Notes: a model not told the origin generated them from the sequence alone. A stretch of 64,000 nt of DNA from Helicobacter suis HS1 (GCF_026000295.1 NZ_AP026769.1:806001-870000); one strand, 5' to 3'. Counted from the stretch's first letter, positions 39,389 to 48,529 are shown. Translations and numbers: made by a program.

Positions 39389-40369
39389 ATGTTTGTAGAT
39401 TGGGTAGAAATTAGTGTCTCCTCAGGCAAGGGAGGGGCGGGTTGCGTGAGCTTTAGGCGGGAAAAATTTGTCATGCAAGGAGGACCAGATGGAGGCGATG
39501 GAGGCGATGGAGGCGATGTAATCTTTAGTATAGATTCTAATAGCGATACTCTTAGCGCCTTTAGAGGCAAAAAACATTACAAAGCACAAAATGGCGCTCC
39601 CGGTGGGCCTAAAAATTGTAGTGGCAAAAGGGGGGAGGATTTGATTTTGCGTGTACCTCCGGGGACGCAAATTTTTGAAGGGGAAAAACTTCTTTGTGAT
39701 TTAATAGAGGCGGGAAATGTTGTTTTACTTAAAGGGGGCAAGGGCGGGCTTGGCAATATGCGCTTTAAAAATGCGATCAAACAACGGCCTACTTACGCCC
39801 AAAAGGGGCTAGCTGGAAAGACGCTTTCTTTACGCCTAGAACTCAAACTTATCGCCCATGTGGGTTTGGTGGGCTTTCCAAATGCGGGGAAATCTACTTT
39901 AATTAGCGCAATCTCTAATGCTAAACCCAAAATCGCGCCCTATGCCTTCACAACTTTAATTCCCCATTTAGGAGTGGTGCGCGTGGGGGAGTTTAAAGAG
40001 TTTGTTATGGCAGATATTCCCGGGATTATAGAGGGAGCAAGCGAGGGCAAGGGTTTAGGCCTAGATTTTTTGCGCCATTTAGAGCGGACGCGCTTTTTGC
40101 TCTTTGTTTTAGATAGTACTTTTAATGTGCAAGAGCAATATGAAAAGTTGCGCCAAGAGCTTACCAAGTTTTCTAAAGAACTTGCCCAAAAAGAATTTGC
40201 AGTTGTGATCAATAAAATAGACGTGATGCCTGCAATGCCTCTTGAGATTTTAGAGGCGCGTTTTATTCTACCAATTTCGGCAGTTACGGGGGAGAGTATT
40301 AAATCTCTTCTCCTGGGCGTTTTTCTAATTGCCCATCGTAATGGACATAATGATGTGGGATTAGTTTAA
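39389..40369 (+). CDS. obgE: GTPase ObgE/CgtA with displaced C-terminus
   Basis: 326 codons as written; H. pylori Obg has about 360. The glycine-rich Obg fold (residues 1-157, with [10 protein letters not shown]) and the G domain are present: G1 [10 protein letters not shown]3 [10 protein letters not shown]4 NKID, G5 ISAVTGES near 298. From codon 309 (base 40314) the DNA is identical to an 81-bp stretch of the Mu-like portal gene at 43027, giving a false end [17 protein letters not shown]. The last helix of the G domain and the tail are thus missing. Obg is an essential ribosome-assembly GTPase, so this end is probably an assembly error. Confidence 0.85.
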   Translation: MFVDWVEISVSSGKGGAGCVSFRREKFVMQGGPDGGDGGDGGDVIFSIDSNSDTLSAFRGKKHYKAQNGAPGGPKNCSGKRGEDLILRVPPGTQIFEGEKLLCDLIEAGNVVLLKGGKGGLGNMRFKNAIKQRPTYAQKGLAGKTLSLRLELKLIAHVGLVGFPNAGKSTLISAISNAKPKIAPYAFTTLIPHLGVVRVGEFKEFVMADIPGIIEGASEGKGLGLDFLRHLERTRFLLFVLDSTFNVQEQYEKLRQELTKFSKELAQKEFAVVINKIDVMPAMPLEILEARFILPISAVTGESIKSLLLGVFLIAHRNGHNDVGLV

Positions 40370-40394
40370 AATTAATTCCACCTTCGCTAAACCC
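40314..40394 (+). repeat. 81-bp displaced segment from the Mu-like portal gene (43027-43107)
   Basis: Perfect match, offset 2,713 bp, direct. At the source it is native coding sequence on the minus strand; here it replaces the end of obgE. Confidence 0.92.
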
Positions 40395-40920
40395 GCTTAA
40401 TATAAGGCGTGATTTGTAAAAATGACGATCCTACTTGAAATGATAGCTATACGCCGTGGATAAGAGCGCGGGTGCACACCGTGAGGGTGTGAACGGTGCC
40501 CCTCTAGTTCTTTTTGGGTAGGGCGTTTCACTTCATTTTAAAATCATCGCTTTTAAAAATTAGGTCTTTTGAATTCATTAGCTTTTTTAGCGGTCTAGCC
40601 TTTGAACTGTGTAATAAGCTTTTTAGCCAGTTTGTGCCCGCATTCACGCCAATTGCTAACCGATACCACCGCCCAAACTTGACAAATAAGCTTGTATTAA
40701 GTTGGTACATCATAGTATAAGAACCCTACTTGATGAAAATAGACATATGTGCCTTAGAGGTCGCGAATGCGCATTTCGTGTTGCGTTAGGCGTGCGCAAC
40801 TACCTTTTCACTGGTAGGGGAAGTTAAGATCATGATAAATTATATTTTTGTTATCTAGATTTTTTACCAATTTGTTTCTTGCGCTAGTCCACACAAGTGA
40901 ACTAAACCAAGTTTCATCGC
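40395..40920. other. Spacer with several stem-loops and a phage gene end
   Basis: Contains CACCGT/ACGGTG pairing near 40475-40497, GTTGCG/CGCAAC near 40782-40802 and CTACC/GGTAG near 40809-40826, plus two CCTACTTGA blocks (about 40430 and 40725). None matches an RNA family I know. The phage gene end at 40528-40690 is listed separately. Confidence 0.35.
40528..40690 (-). pseudogene. C-terminal fragment of the Mu F-like head protein
   Basis: Read on the minus strand: VKFGRWYRLAIGVNAGTNWL, then KARPLKKLMNSKDLIFK and a stop. The main part of the gene, cut at 41189, ends in VKFGRWYKIV, and 18 bp (40663-40680 and 41211-41228) are shared, so this looks like the detached end of that gene on the far side of the inserted element. 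The segment could be the last part of a small nuclease-like C-terminal domain. Confidence 0.45.
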
Positions 40921-41188
40921 GTGAAGTGCCCAAATGCTAAAGACATTTGGGCTTCCTAGGCTGATGTTGCCCGTAGGGAGAGTTTGGTTCTCACTCTGTG
41001 TCCCTATAGTAGGGATTTTACAGAGTTTGAGCTCCAACGCATTCCCTACAGGTCTCACACATCATATCTCCAAAGGCGTAACTTCCGACACTTCCTGCCG
41101 TAGATACGAATGTATGGGGACATTATACCACAAATTAGTGGCATTCATCCCACCCGCTAAAGACGAGTGGGATTTCTGCCAAAGAGTT
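40921..41188 (-). mobile_element. Non-autonomous IS605-type element, copy 1 (268 bp)
   Basis: Minus-strand orientation. Left end at 41188 beside TTTAA; left hairpin 41149-41171 with the same stem and loop as the tnpA element end. Right-end hairpin: stem GCCCAAATG/CATTTGGGC, a perfect 9 bp with loop TCTTTAG, at 40928-40952. Left and right hairpins thus share the 7-base loop, as IS605 ends should. The interior reads NALELKLCKIPTIGTQSEN, which I take for the last codons of a tnpB. An extended -10 box TGTGGTATAAT lies at 41122-41132 (minus). It could be a carrier of the TnpB guide RNA (omega-RNA) region. Inserted in the F-like phage gene. Confidence 0.7.
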
Positions 41189-42197
41189 TTAAAATTTTCA
41201 AAACGATTTTATACCACCGCCCAAACTTCACGCCAATAACAATATTATTTTTAAAGACTGGGTCTTTAGCAATTAAGGCCGGTTGTTCTAAGATGTCTTG
41301 TACTAAGTAGTAGTCAAATAGATCGGTATGGGCGTGCTTTTGCAAGTGACTAACCATTTGCGCGCCCTGTAGTTTGACAACCGAACTACTAGCGCCCACA
41401 ATCTTAGTAATCTCTGGGCTTAATGTGGCAAAATCCATAACCCTATTAACTTCTTTTGTCAATCCCACCAATTCTTTAAACCGCCTTTTTTTATCCTCAA
41501 TGGCCTTTAGCACACCTACAAGCTTTTCTTTAGCCATATTATTGCCCGCGTAACTTTCTAACTTAGCCTTAAAAAAGTTTTGTAGGTATTTGTAGGTATT
41601 TGGCTCAAAAGCAATTTTAGAATCAACTACAGGCAAGTTACTTGGGGCTTTTTCTAATATCTCAATATTAGTACCCCTACTCTCATTAAAAGCCTTTAGC
41701 CCGCGTTTACTCACCATGTGCAATTGACACCTACAGCCCCAATCTAGTGGCGGGGTGTGGGTATTCCAATAAGGGTCTTTGCGCGGAAGGCATACTTGAT
41801 CAAAAGCTAAATGACGCGCCGCGCTATCATGCATGCTCTCAAAAATATAATACCAGCCATCGCCATTCTCACTATTTGGATCACCCGGTGTATTTTCAAA
41901 TTGCAACATCTTAGCCCGCGTGTGGCTATAAATCTTGTTGTATTCAAAAATACGGCTCAAGCGTTTTTTACCTAAATTTTCTATTAAGCTAGGGTTTGCT
42001 TTTAAAAATTCATGTAGCGTTTGCTTATTAGCAATAGCCTTTTCTATCGCGTTTTGAACATCAATAGTTGTATCAATACTGCCTACTTTACTGAGGGCAA
42101 ATACTCTTAGGTGATCCTCAAACTTAAAATTAGCCGGGTCTTTGATTAGCGTAGGTTTGCGCGCCATTAACGCGGCGATACTTTCAAGATAGGGCAT
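41157..42197 (-). CDS. Mu F-like phage head morphogenesis protein, truncated by the element
   Basis: 346 codons, of which those after about 41189 (KLFGRNPTRL) belong to the inserted element. The core RHLAFDQVCLPRKDPYWNTH and PPLDWGCRCQLHMVSKRGL is the Mu F/SPP1 gp7 minor-head signature (the DWGCRC turn). A helical linker with AKEKLVGVLKAIEDKKRRFK follows, then a C-terminal module HLQKHAHTDLFDYYLVQDIL ... KNNIVIGVKFGRWY that resembles PBECR-type nuclease domains found on F-like proteins. Overlaps the portal gene by 14 bases. The nuclease suggestion is low confidence. Confidence 0.7.
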   Translation of the reverse strand: MPYLESIAALMARKPTLIKDPANFKFEDHLRVFALSKVGSIDTTIDVQNAIEKAIANKQTLHEFLKANPSLIENLGKKRLSRIFEYNKIYSHTRAKMLQFENTPGDPNSENGDGWYYIFESMHDSAARHLAFDQVCLPRKDPYWNTHTPPLDWGCRCQLHMVSKRGLKAFNESRGTNIEILEKAPSNLPVVDSKIAFEPNTYKYLQNFFKAKLESYAGNNMAKEKLVGVLKAIEDKKRRFKELVGLTKEVNRVMDFATLSPEITKIVGASSSVVKLQGAQMVSHLQKHAHTDLFDYYLVQDILEQPALIAKDPVFKNNIVIGVKFGRWYKIVLKILKLFGRNPTRL

Positions 42198-43422
42198 TGT
42201 AGGTGTCTATCAAGTAATCTTGTGTGCTATCGCTATGAAAAAGGTTTTCAATTTGCTTTTCAATCTCTAAAGGCAAACGCGGAGGCTTTTTCTCAATGGC
42301 TTTTTCAATCGTATTTGTTTGCTCAATTAAACCGCCATTTAATGGCTGTTGAATACGGCTTAAAGGCACATTGAAGGCCTTTTGTAAAATCTCTAAATCT
42401 ACTTGCAAGCCCATATCATAAAGGGCTTTATAGACTTGTACTTGTCTTGCCTCATCAACTTCAGTATTTGTATCAAGGCTCAAAACAAATGGTGGGATTT
42501 GATCTAAATATAATTTAAAAACCTCTTTGAGCGCCTCATTTAGCGCCACTGAGATAAAACGCGCGTCAAATTCTAAAAAAGATCGGCCTACATTTTCATG
42601 TACCGTGCCTAGCGCTTGTGTGCCTTTTTCTACGGCATTACCGGCTAAAACTTGGCCATTAATGACCTTACTAATGCATTCATCGCAATATCTCACAAAA
42701 CTTAAAAAGGCATCTTTGTCTACTGAACCGGTTAACAAGTCTATTTGATCATCACTCCCAAACACACCCACAGAAGCCGATCGCAAATCCTCTAAGTTAT
42801 CTAATAATCTTTCTACGCTATTTTTTTCTAGATCGGGGCTTTTGGCCACTAGGGGTGGAATACTTAAGTTTTCTAAATAACTCATGTATTTACCCAGCGC
42901 TAGGTATTTAAGTGCACAGATAGAAACCACACGATAAGCGCTAGAATCATACAAATTTAGATCACAAACGCTAAGAATGTCGGGGCGGTTATCTAAATAG
43001 ATTTTATCACCGCCTATAAAAATGAATGGGCGTTTTTCTAATTGCCCATCGTAATGGACATAATGATGTGGGATTAGTTTAAAATTAATTCCACCTTCGC
43101 TAAACCCCTTAATAAAATAAGCACAACCAAAAAAAAGCGCGCTAGTGCAGTCAAAAACAAACTGATAAAACCCTTTCTTTTGGATATGCTTAAAGGCATT
43201 TTGTGCCGGCTCGCTTTCACATTCTAAAATTAGCGGGAGTTTAGCCACTTGCAAACGCCGCTTAAACACCTCGCTACTAATCTGGGCATCAAAGCGCAAA
43301 AAGTAGCGAAAGACTTTTACTAATTCCTCATAGCGCTCAGATTGTAGCGCCCATTTGACAAACTCGTAATCTATAAAGTTTGGGATTTGGTGGGCTAAAG
43401 CTCCGGCTAAATTCAAGCCCAC
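42184..43422 (-). CDS. Mu gp29-like portal protein (DUF935)
   Basis: 412 residues, near full length. It opens LAGALAHQIPNFIDYEFVKW; the middle has DILSVCDLNLYDSSAYRVVS and YLALGKYMSYLENLSIPPLV; the conserved GQVLAGNAVEKGTQALGTVH is the DUF935 hallmark. It forms the DNA-entry vertex in Mu-like phages. It abuts the capsid fragment (shared base) and overlaps the F-like gene. An 81-bp stretch recurs in obgE. A different portal family from the P22 type at 1.4 kb, so two unrelated prophages left remains here. Confidence 0.8.
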   Translation of the reverse strand: MGLNLAGALAHQIPNFIDYEFVKWALQSERYEELVKVFRYFLRFDAQISSEVFKRRLQVAKLPLILECESEPAQNAFKHIQKKGFYQFVFDCTSALFFGCAYFIKGFSEGGINFKLIPHHYVHYDGQLEKRPFIFIGGDKIYLDNRPDILSVCDLNLYDSSAYRVVSICALKYLALGKYMSYLENLSIPPLVAKSPDLEKNSVERLLDNLEDLRSASVGVFGSDDQIDLLTGSVDKDAFLSFVRYCDECISKVINGQVLAGNAVEKGTQALGTVHENVGRSFLEFDARFISVALNEALKEVFKLYLDQIPPFVLSLDTNTEVDEARQVQVYKALYDMGLQVDLEILQKAFNVPLSRIQQPLNGGLIEQTNTIEKAIEKKPPRLPLEIEKQIENLFHSDSTQDYLIDTYNALS

Positions 43423-43844
43423 TATTTTGCCTCTTTTGTTTTGTTTGGTAGTTCATTGCAATAGGCTAACTGCCACAAACCATAACCCGCGTTATCCTCA
43501 CTATCAATGCCGTACAGGAACTCTCTACGCATAAAATTATTTTGATTGGTGGGCTGATCTAGCGCGCTAAATTCTACCAGCTTATTGGTTTGTAAGATAA
43601 TGGGTTTAATGGTTTTTGTTGTATCTAGCAAAATCCAGCGATCGGCATTTAGATAGGGGCACACTAGATACTCCATTAAGTTATAGCAAATATTAGCCGC
43701 CCCGTTTGCCAGTGTAGGGGCTTTGAGTAATTGCATGGCCGCGCTTTCAAGGCTAGGCGGAATAACCAGCAAATTAGGAACAATGTTAAGCGGTCGCCCG
43801 TCCTCATTTGTATAGCACATCATAGCGGTGCGGCTTTCTAACAA
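43422..43844 (-). pseudogene. Mu gpT-like major capsid protein, C-terminal fragment
   Basis: 140 codons. LNIVPNLLVIPPSLESAAMQ, DRWILLDTTKTIKPIILQT, LVEFSALDQPTNQNNFMRRE and FLYGIDSEDNAGYGLWQLAY match the end of the Mu major head subunit T; the family has about 300 residues, so the first half is lost. The nearest neighbour upstream is a chromosomal ABC transporter gene, so the prophage ends at about 43860. In Mu the T gene follows the portal and F; here it precedes them, so the order is altered or of another Mu-like type. Confidence 0.75.
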
Positions 43845-43867
43845 ACCCTACATTTAACACCCCCATC

Positions 43868-44512
43868 TCAACCAACCCGTAACTTGCCTGCTTCAATGAT
43901 AAAATGTCTTTTAAAGTATTTTTGTGCGATGGCTCTGTCATGGGTGATACAGATCATACTTGTTTTAGTTGTAAGTTGATAATCTAGTAATACTTCCATA
44001 ATCTCGTATTTTAAACGCTTATCTAGTGCGCTGGTGATTTCATCTAAAAGTAAAATTTGGGGCTTAACTAGCATGGCTCTGGCTATGCCTAATCTTTGGC
44101 GCTCCCCTCCGCTTAATTCTCTGGGAAACTTGTCTAAAAGAGAGGGTTTAAGCCGCGCATTTTGTAAAATTTGGGGTAAATCTTTCTGTGTTTTAAAACG
44201 CCTAGCCACACTTTCTAAGAGGTCTTTAACTTTTTTGGCTGGATTAAGCGCATTTAATTGATCTTGGAAAACATACTGGATGCGTTGTCTTAAGTGTTTT
44301 TCAGGCATATGTAAAATATCTTCTTGCTGGTAGGTGATTTTGCCTTGATCAAAACTTTCTAAATGCGCGATGCATTTAGCCAGCGTACTTTTCCCGCTCC
44401 CACTTGAGCCTAAGAGTGCAGCACTCTCCTCACTTTCTAGGTACAAATGAATATCTTTTAAAATACAATACTCCCCATAGGATTTATATAAACCCATTAC
44501 TTCTAATCCCAT
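43868..44512 (-). CDS. ABC transporter ATPase, NikV/OppF-like
   Basis: 214 residues. Walker A GSSGSGKSTL, signature LSGGERQRLG, Walker B ILLLDEITSALD, H-loop THD. Short, lacking the C-terminal peptide-transporter tail, as in nickel systems. Last gene of a five-gene importer whose order (binding protein, two permeases, two ATPases) equals Campylobacter NikZYXWV. Overlaps the previous gene by 10 bases. Confidence 0.75.
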   Translation of the reverse strand: MGLEVMGLYKSYGEYCILKDIHLYLESEESAALLGSSGSGKSTLAKCIAHLESFDQGKITYQQEDILHMPEKHLRQRIQYVFQDQLNALNPAKKVKDLLESVARRFKTQKDLPQILQNARLKPSLLDKFPRELSGGERQRLGIARAMLVKPQILLLDEITSALDKRLKYEIMEVLLDYQLTTKTSMICITHDRAIAQKYFKRHFIIEAGKLRVG

Positions 44513-45123
44513 GTAAAATACCCCTTTTTATCCCCAAAATAAGTAATTGCGCCACTTTCTAAAACAAGTACCTGTTCACATAAACGATAGGCCACCTCCT
44601 CATCATGGGTAATGGTGATCTTTTGAATCTTTAATTCTAAGAGTAATTGCACCACGCTTTGGGTATTAAGACGATCTAAAGAACTGGTTACCTCATCTAA
44701 TAAGAGGATTTGAGACTCTAAAGTAAGATTAAGCGCGATTTGTACGCGGCTAGCCATGCCACGACTCAGCTCATAAGGATAAAGCCCCCATACTTTAGAA
44801 GGAATATTTAGACTCTCAAAAATAGGTATAGCTTTGTCTAATTTGTCTTTAAGAACCATTTTGAAGGTGTCTAGTATTTTTAAATAAGGGAAAAAACAGC
44901 TAATGCAATCTTGAAAGACATAGCCCGCACGCCCCTGCACTTCAAGCGCGCTATAACTGATTTTAAGATTAGGGCTTAAAAGCCCACAAAGGGCTTTACA
45001 AAGCGTACTTTTCCCACTCCCACTACTCCCCAAAATAGCCAAATTAGCCCCTGTTTCAAAACTAATATCATGCAGAATTTGGCTAGTTGGGGTGTAGATA
45101 TTTAAATGTGCCACTTTAACCAT
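44503..45123 (-). CDS. ABC transporter ATPase, NikW/OppD-like
   Basis: 206 residues. Walker A GSSGSGKSTL, Walker B ILLLDEVTSSLD, H-loop THD. The signature is degenerate: LSRGMASRVQ in place of LSGGQ. In such pairs one ATPase site is often weaker. Overlaps the permease gene by 8 bases. Confidence 0.72.
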   Translation of the reverse strand: MVKVAHLNIYTPTSQILHDISFETGANLAILGSSGSGKSTLCKALCGLLSPNLKISYSALEVQGRAGYVFQDCISCFFPYLKILDTFKMVLKDKLDKAIPIFESLNIPSKVWGLYPYELSRGMASRVQIALNLTLESQILLLDEVTSSLDRLNTQSVVQLLLELKIQKITITHDEEVAYRLCEQVLVLESGAITYFGDKKGYFTWD

Positions 45124-45907
45124 GTTCTTGTATTTTTTCTCCTAATAACATCAAACCAAACACAATAACAAAAACAGCTAAGCCCGGGGTAAGTAGCAAC
45201 CACCAAGTACCCGTAAAAATCGCCTCAGAGGCTTCATTAAGCATATTGCCCAAACTCGCCTCCCCCACTCTAAGCCCCAAACCAAAAAAACTAAGTAGGG
45301 CTTCTGTGCTAATGGCATGGGCACAGGTGTTAATAAAGAGTACAAACACGCTATTTTTAGCTACAGGTAAGATTTGTGTAAACATAAGCGCTAAACGAGT
45401 CGCCCCTAAGGCTTTTTCATTTAAGATAAATTCTTGGGTGCTGATATTGCTAAAGCTATCATGGATAACCTTACCAGCACTCCCCCAAGCAAAAAATGCC
45501 ACCAATAGACTTAGTCCTAACAAATTAAACCCGCGTTGGTTAAAGGCGCTAAAAAGTAAGATGAGTAAAAGATTGGGTAGGGCTAAAAACCCATCTAAAA
45601 AGCGTAATAACAAAGAGGCTAGCCATTTGGGAGCATTAAGGCTAACAAAAGCAAAACCTAAAGCAAGACACATAGCACCTAGTGCGCTTAAAAGGCCAAT
45701 GTAAACAGAATTTCTAAGAGCAAAGAGTAGCCTAGAAAATTCATCGCGCCCTAAAAAATCTGTGCCCAAAAGGTAGGTAGAACTAGGGGGGAGTTTGAGT
45801 TGGGTTAAATTGATTTCAGTGGGTGCAAAGGGAGCACATAGGGGCAATAGTGTTAACCCGGCGATCAAAAGCGCGCCAAAAAGAAAAATCTTTTTCAAGA
45901 ACGCCAT
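45116..45907 (-). CDS. ABC transporter permease, NikX/NikC-like
   Basis: 263 residues with six hydrophobic helices; LLGTDFLGRDEFSRLLFALR is the DppC/NikC signature, and EKALGATRLALMFTQILPV the ATPase-docking loop. Overlaps the upstream permease end by 13 bases. Confidence 0.77.
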   Translation of the reverse strand: MAFLKKIFLFGALLIAGLTLLPLCAPFAPTEINLTQLKLPPSSTYLLGTDFLGRDEFSRLLFALRNSVYIGLLSALGAMCLALGFAFVSLNAPKWLASLLLRFLDGFLALPNLLLILLFSAFNQRGFNLLGLSLLVAFFAWGSAGKVIHDSFSNISTQEFILNEKALGATRLALMFTQILPVAKNSVFVLFINTCAHAISTEALLSFFGLGLRVGEASLGNMLNEASEAIFTGTWWLLLTPGLAVFVIVFGLMLLGEKIQEHG

Positions 45908-46182
45908 CTTGGATTTAAAAGTTTGGCGCTAATCTCTACGATGAGGTTAAATACAACCACTACAAGGGTGCTAAGTAAAATAATGCCTAAGGCTAGAGGG
46001 TAATCTTTATTGAGTAAGGCATTAATTGTCGTACTGCCTAGTCCTCCAATAGAAAACACGCTTTCTACAATGTAAGTCCCTCCTAAAATCCCAGCTGCAT
46101 TAGCCCCAAAGTAACTTAGAATAGGTAAAAGGCTATAGCGCAACACTAATTTAAATTGGATCATTCTTTCACTAACCCCCAT
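45895..46182 (-). CDS. ABC permease NikY/NikB-like, C-terminal part (frameshift)
   Basis: 95 codons: SERMIQFKLVLRYSLLPILS and ILGGTYIVESVFSIGGLGST are the EAA loop and following helix of NikB/DppB permeases. The listed start is an internal Met. A sixth G in the GGGGG run near 46187 would give SYRAWGVSERMIQ and join the first part to make a normal permease of about 320 residues. Confidence 0.7.
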   Translation of the reverse strand: MGVSERMIQFKLVLRYSLLPILSYFGANAAGILGGTYIVESVFSIGGLGSTTINALLNKDYPLALGIILLSTLVVVVFNLIVEISAKLLNPRWRS

Positions 46183-46850
46183 GCGCGATAACTCATAATA
46201 AAGGGTTCTTTGAGAGTGTCTAATATAACGCTACGCACTAAACGGGTATAAATGGCTAAATGCGAAAGGGTTAGAACTGCTATGGGGAGTACTAGGTGGT
46301 GAATCAATCCTTTAAAACTAGGTTCTTCTCCTAAATCATAGATTCCAGAACTAGGAAAGAGTCCTAAAAATACGCTAAAAATCATGATAAAGACCAAGCC
46401 TAGCCAGAAACTAGGGACACTGAAAAACCCTAAGGTGATGATCATGATTGCCTTATCCCATAGTGAGTTTTTAAATAGCGCGCTAAAAACTCCCAAAATA
46501 AGGGCTAGAATGAAACTTAAAATAAAACTTGTTAAGCCTAAAATTAAAGTGTAGGGCAAGCGCTCTTTAATGATTTTTATTACGCTTTCTCCACTAGCAA
46601 AACTCACCCCCAAATCTCCGCGTAAAACCCGCCCCAACCATTCCACATAACGCACCAAAAGCGGGCGATTTAAACTTAAATTAGCCATCATTTGTTGCTT
46701 TATAGCCGGATTAGCCGCTTGGATACTATCCCCATAAACACCAGAGATCACGCTCCCGCTAGAAAAATCTAACATCACAAAGATCACAAAACTAAAAACA
46801 AGTAAGAGTAAAAAAGCCCCTATAAAACGCTTAGTGGCAAAGCGCCACAC
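46161..46850 (-). CDS. ABC permease NikY/NikB-like, N-terminal part (frameshift)
   Basis: 229 codons, start next to the binding-protein stop (ATG overlap). MWRFATKRFIGAFLLLLVFS, SLNRPLLVRYVEWLGRVLRG and DLGVSFASGESVIK are typical for NikB/DppB permeases. It ends falsely in AWGLVKE because of the one-base shift described for the C-terminal part. Confidence 0.72.
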   Translation of the reverse strand: MWRFATKRFIGAFLLLLVFSFVIFVMLDFSSGSVISGVYGDSIQAANPAIKQQMMANLSLNRPLLVRYVEWLGRVLRGDLGVSFASGESVIKIIKERLPYTLILGLTSFILSFILALILGVFSALFKNSLWDKAIMIITLGFFSVPSFWLGLVFIMIFSVFLGLFPSSGIYDLGEEPSFKGLIHHLVLPIAVLTLSHLAIYTRLVRSVILDTLKEPFIMSYRAWGLVKE

Positions 46851-48388
46851 TAATTCTTACTCCACTCAGCAACATCATAAGTAAAACGCGCCCCGTGATG
46901 CCCTAGAATAGTAGGTTTAATGCCATGGACATTAGCGCGGTAGGCTAAAGGGTAGCGCAAATACACTAAGAAGGCAAAGGGAGGGTCAGCATATAGCGCA
47001 TTAATGAATTTGGCATACCAAAACTTGCGCTGTTCTAGCTTGTTTGTAGTGCGGGCTTTAAGTAGAGCTTCATCAACTTTTAAATCGCTGTAATGGTTGT
47101 AATTCCAGCCATTTTCATTGGTGCTGACATCCATTTTAGAACTAAAAACGCGATAAGTCTGCACATCTGGATCAAGCGGGCTTCCCCAGCCAATAATAAA
47201 GCTATCTACCTTGTCTATATCAAAGGCGCCGTGATTTTTAGCAATTACATTGGCTTTAATCCCAATTTTGGCTAATTCGCTTTGTAAAATACTAGCTAGG
47301 GCTATCCTAAGTGGATCGCTATTAAAGGCATAAATATCAAACTCTAAGGCTTTGTTATTTTTATAGTAAAACTTCCCTTGTAACTTCCACCCATTTTTAA
47401 CCAAAATTTCTTGAGCCTTTTGAGGGTTGTAGGTGTAGGTCTTAGCATCTGTATCATTAGCCCAACTAGCTTGGATAGGATTATTGGCCACAAAACCATA
47501 GCCGTGTAAAATCTTAGTGGCAATTAAATTTCTATCAATGGCGTAGTTAATCGCCTGCCTAATTGCTAGAGACTTTAAAAGAGGGTTATGAAAATTAAAC
47601 ATCAAAGCGCGGTAATCTGCGCTCTTCATATCCATAATCTTAATATTTTTATCATGTTCTAAACCCTTTAGCAAATTGGGCTCTACTAAAGCCACATCTA
47701 AAGAGCCGTTTTTAATCTCATAAGTGCGCACATTGTAATTAGGCACAATTTTTAAGATGACCTTAGTTGTTTTTGGCCGTCCACGATAAAAGTTAGGGTT
47801 GGCTTTAAAACTAATATAACTCCCCTTTTGCCACCTCACAAATTCAAAAGGCCCTGTGCCAATGGGGTGCTGGTTAAAAGCATTGGTGCTTAAATCCTTG
47901 CCCTCTAAAAGGTGTTTGGGCAATATTCCCATGCTTAATGCGTCTAAAAGCGCAGGAAAAGGGGTTTTAAGTGTAATTTTTAAGGTATAGGGGTTTAGCA
48001 CTTCTACGCGTTTTACCTCCTCAAAATTGGCGCGTGCGGGTGCATTGAGTTTTTGATTTAGAGCTTGTTCTATGCTAAATTTTACATCTGCGGCGCTAAA
48101 TTTATACCCGTCATGCCATAAAACATCTTCTCTTAAATGAAAAATCCAAGTGAGTCCATCAGGGCTTACTTCCCAGCTCTTAGCCAAATCCGGCTCAATT
48201 TTCATGTCAGGTGAAAAGCGTGTGAGTCCGCTAAAGACAAAATCTAAGGCACTATCATGATCGGTGTCAAAAAGCGGATTAATACGGGTTGTTTCGTTTT
48301 CAATGCCAATAATAAGGGTATCTTTAGGGGTACTAGCAAAGACTTGAGCAATAAAAAGAGTGGCCAAGAAAAGCCGTTTGATCATCAC
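46850..48388 (-). CDS. Periplasmic binding protein of a nickel/peptide importer, NikZ-like
   Basis: 512 residues. Signal peptide KRLFLATLFIAQVFA ending near residue 18. SBP_bac_5 family: DLAKSWEVSPDGLTWIFHLR, HPIGTGPFEFVRWQKGS, PDVQTYRVFSS. The five-gene order is that of Campylobacter NikZYXWV, which imports nickel for hydrogenase; gastric helicobacters need much nickel for urease. By sequence alone a peptide substrate cannot be ruled out. AAAGGAGAG precedes the double ATG. Beyond 16 bases upstream the promoter region is a displaced segment (48404-48526), so regulation (e.g. a NikR site) cannot be read. Confidence 0.72.
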   Translation of the reverse strand: MMIKRLFLATLFIAQVFASTPKDTLIIGIENETTRINPLFDTDHDSALDFVFSGLTRFSPDMKIEPDLAKSWEVSPDGLTWIFHLREDVLWHDGYKFSAADVKFSIEQALNQKLNAPARANFEEVKRVEVLNPYTLKITLKTPFPALLDALSMGILPKHLLEGKDLSTNAFNQHPIGTGPFEFVRWQKGSYISFKANPNFYRGRPKTTKVILKIVPNYNVRTYEIKNGSLDVALVEPNLLKGLEHDKNIKIMDMKSADYRALMFNFHNPLLKSLAIRQAINYAIDRNLIATKILHGYGFVANNPIQASWANDTDAKTYTYNPQKAQEILVKNGWKLQGKFYYKNNKALEFDIYAFNSDPLRIALASILQSELAKIGIKANVIAKNHGAFDIDKVDSFIIGWGSPLDPDVQTYRVFSSKMDVSTNENGWNYNHYSDLKVDEALLKARTTNKLEQRKFWYAKFINALYADPPFAFLVYLRYPLAYRANVHGIKPTILGHHGARFTYDVAEWSKN

Positions 48389-48403
48389 TCTCCTTTGGGT
48401 GCT

Positions 48404-48526
48404 AAATTGATCATCTCTTTATGTTTTTCTAAAAAAGAATCTGTGAATACTGTGCACAAGGTTCTAAGCGTTTATTAGTATAAAAAGGTTTGGGAAATGC
48501 TCCTAAGCGATTTAGTTCTACTGGTA
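48404..48526 (+). repeat. 123-bp displaced segment from the HP0418-like gene (51101-51224)
   Basis: Matches 51101-51224 except for one A (A6 here, A7 at the source), offset 2,697 bp, direct. The source is native coding sequence. Here it fills the space between nikZ-like and cgt. Confidence 0.92.
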
Positions 48527-48529
48527 GAT

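Noticed and set aside
39480-39520. Three 9-bp repeats in obgE that look like a slippage tract
   Set aside because: They encode the conserved Gly-Gly-Asp repeats of the Obg fold, and a change of one unit keeps the frame.
40934-41239. 101-codon plus-strand frame in the 41 kb element
   Set aside because: It is the wrong strand of the element; the tnpB-like tail lies on the minus strand.
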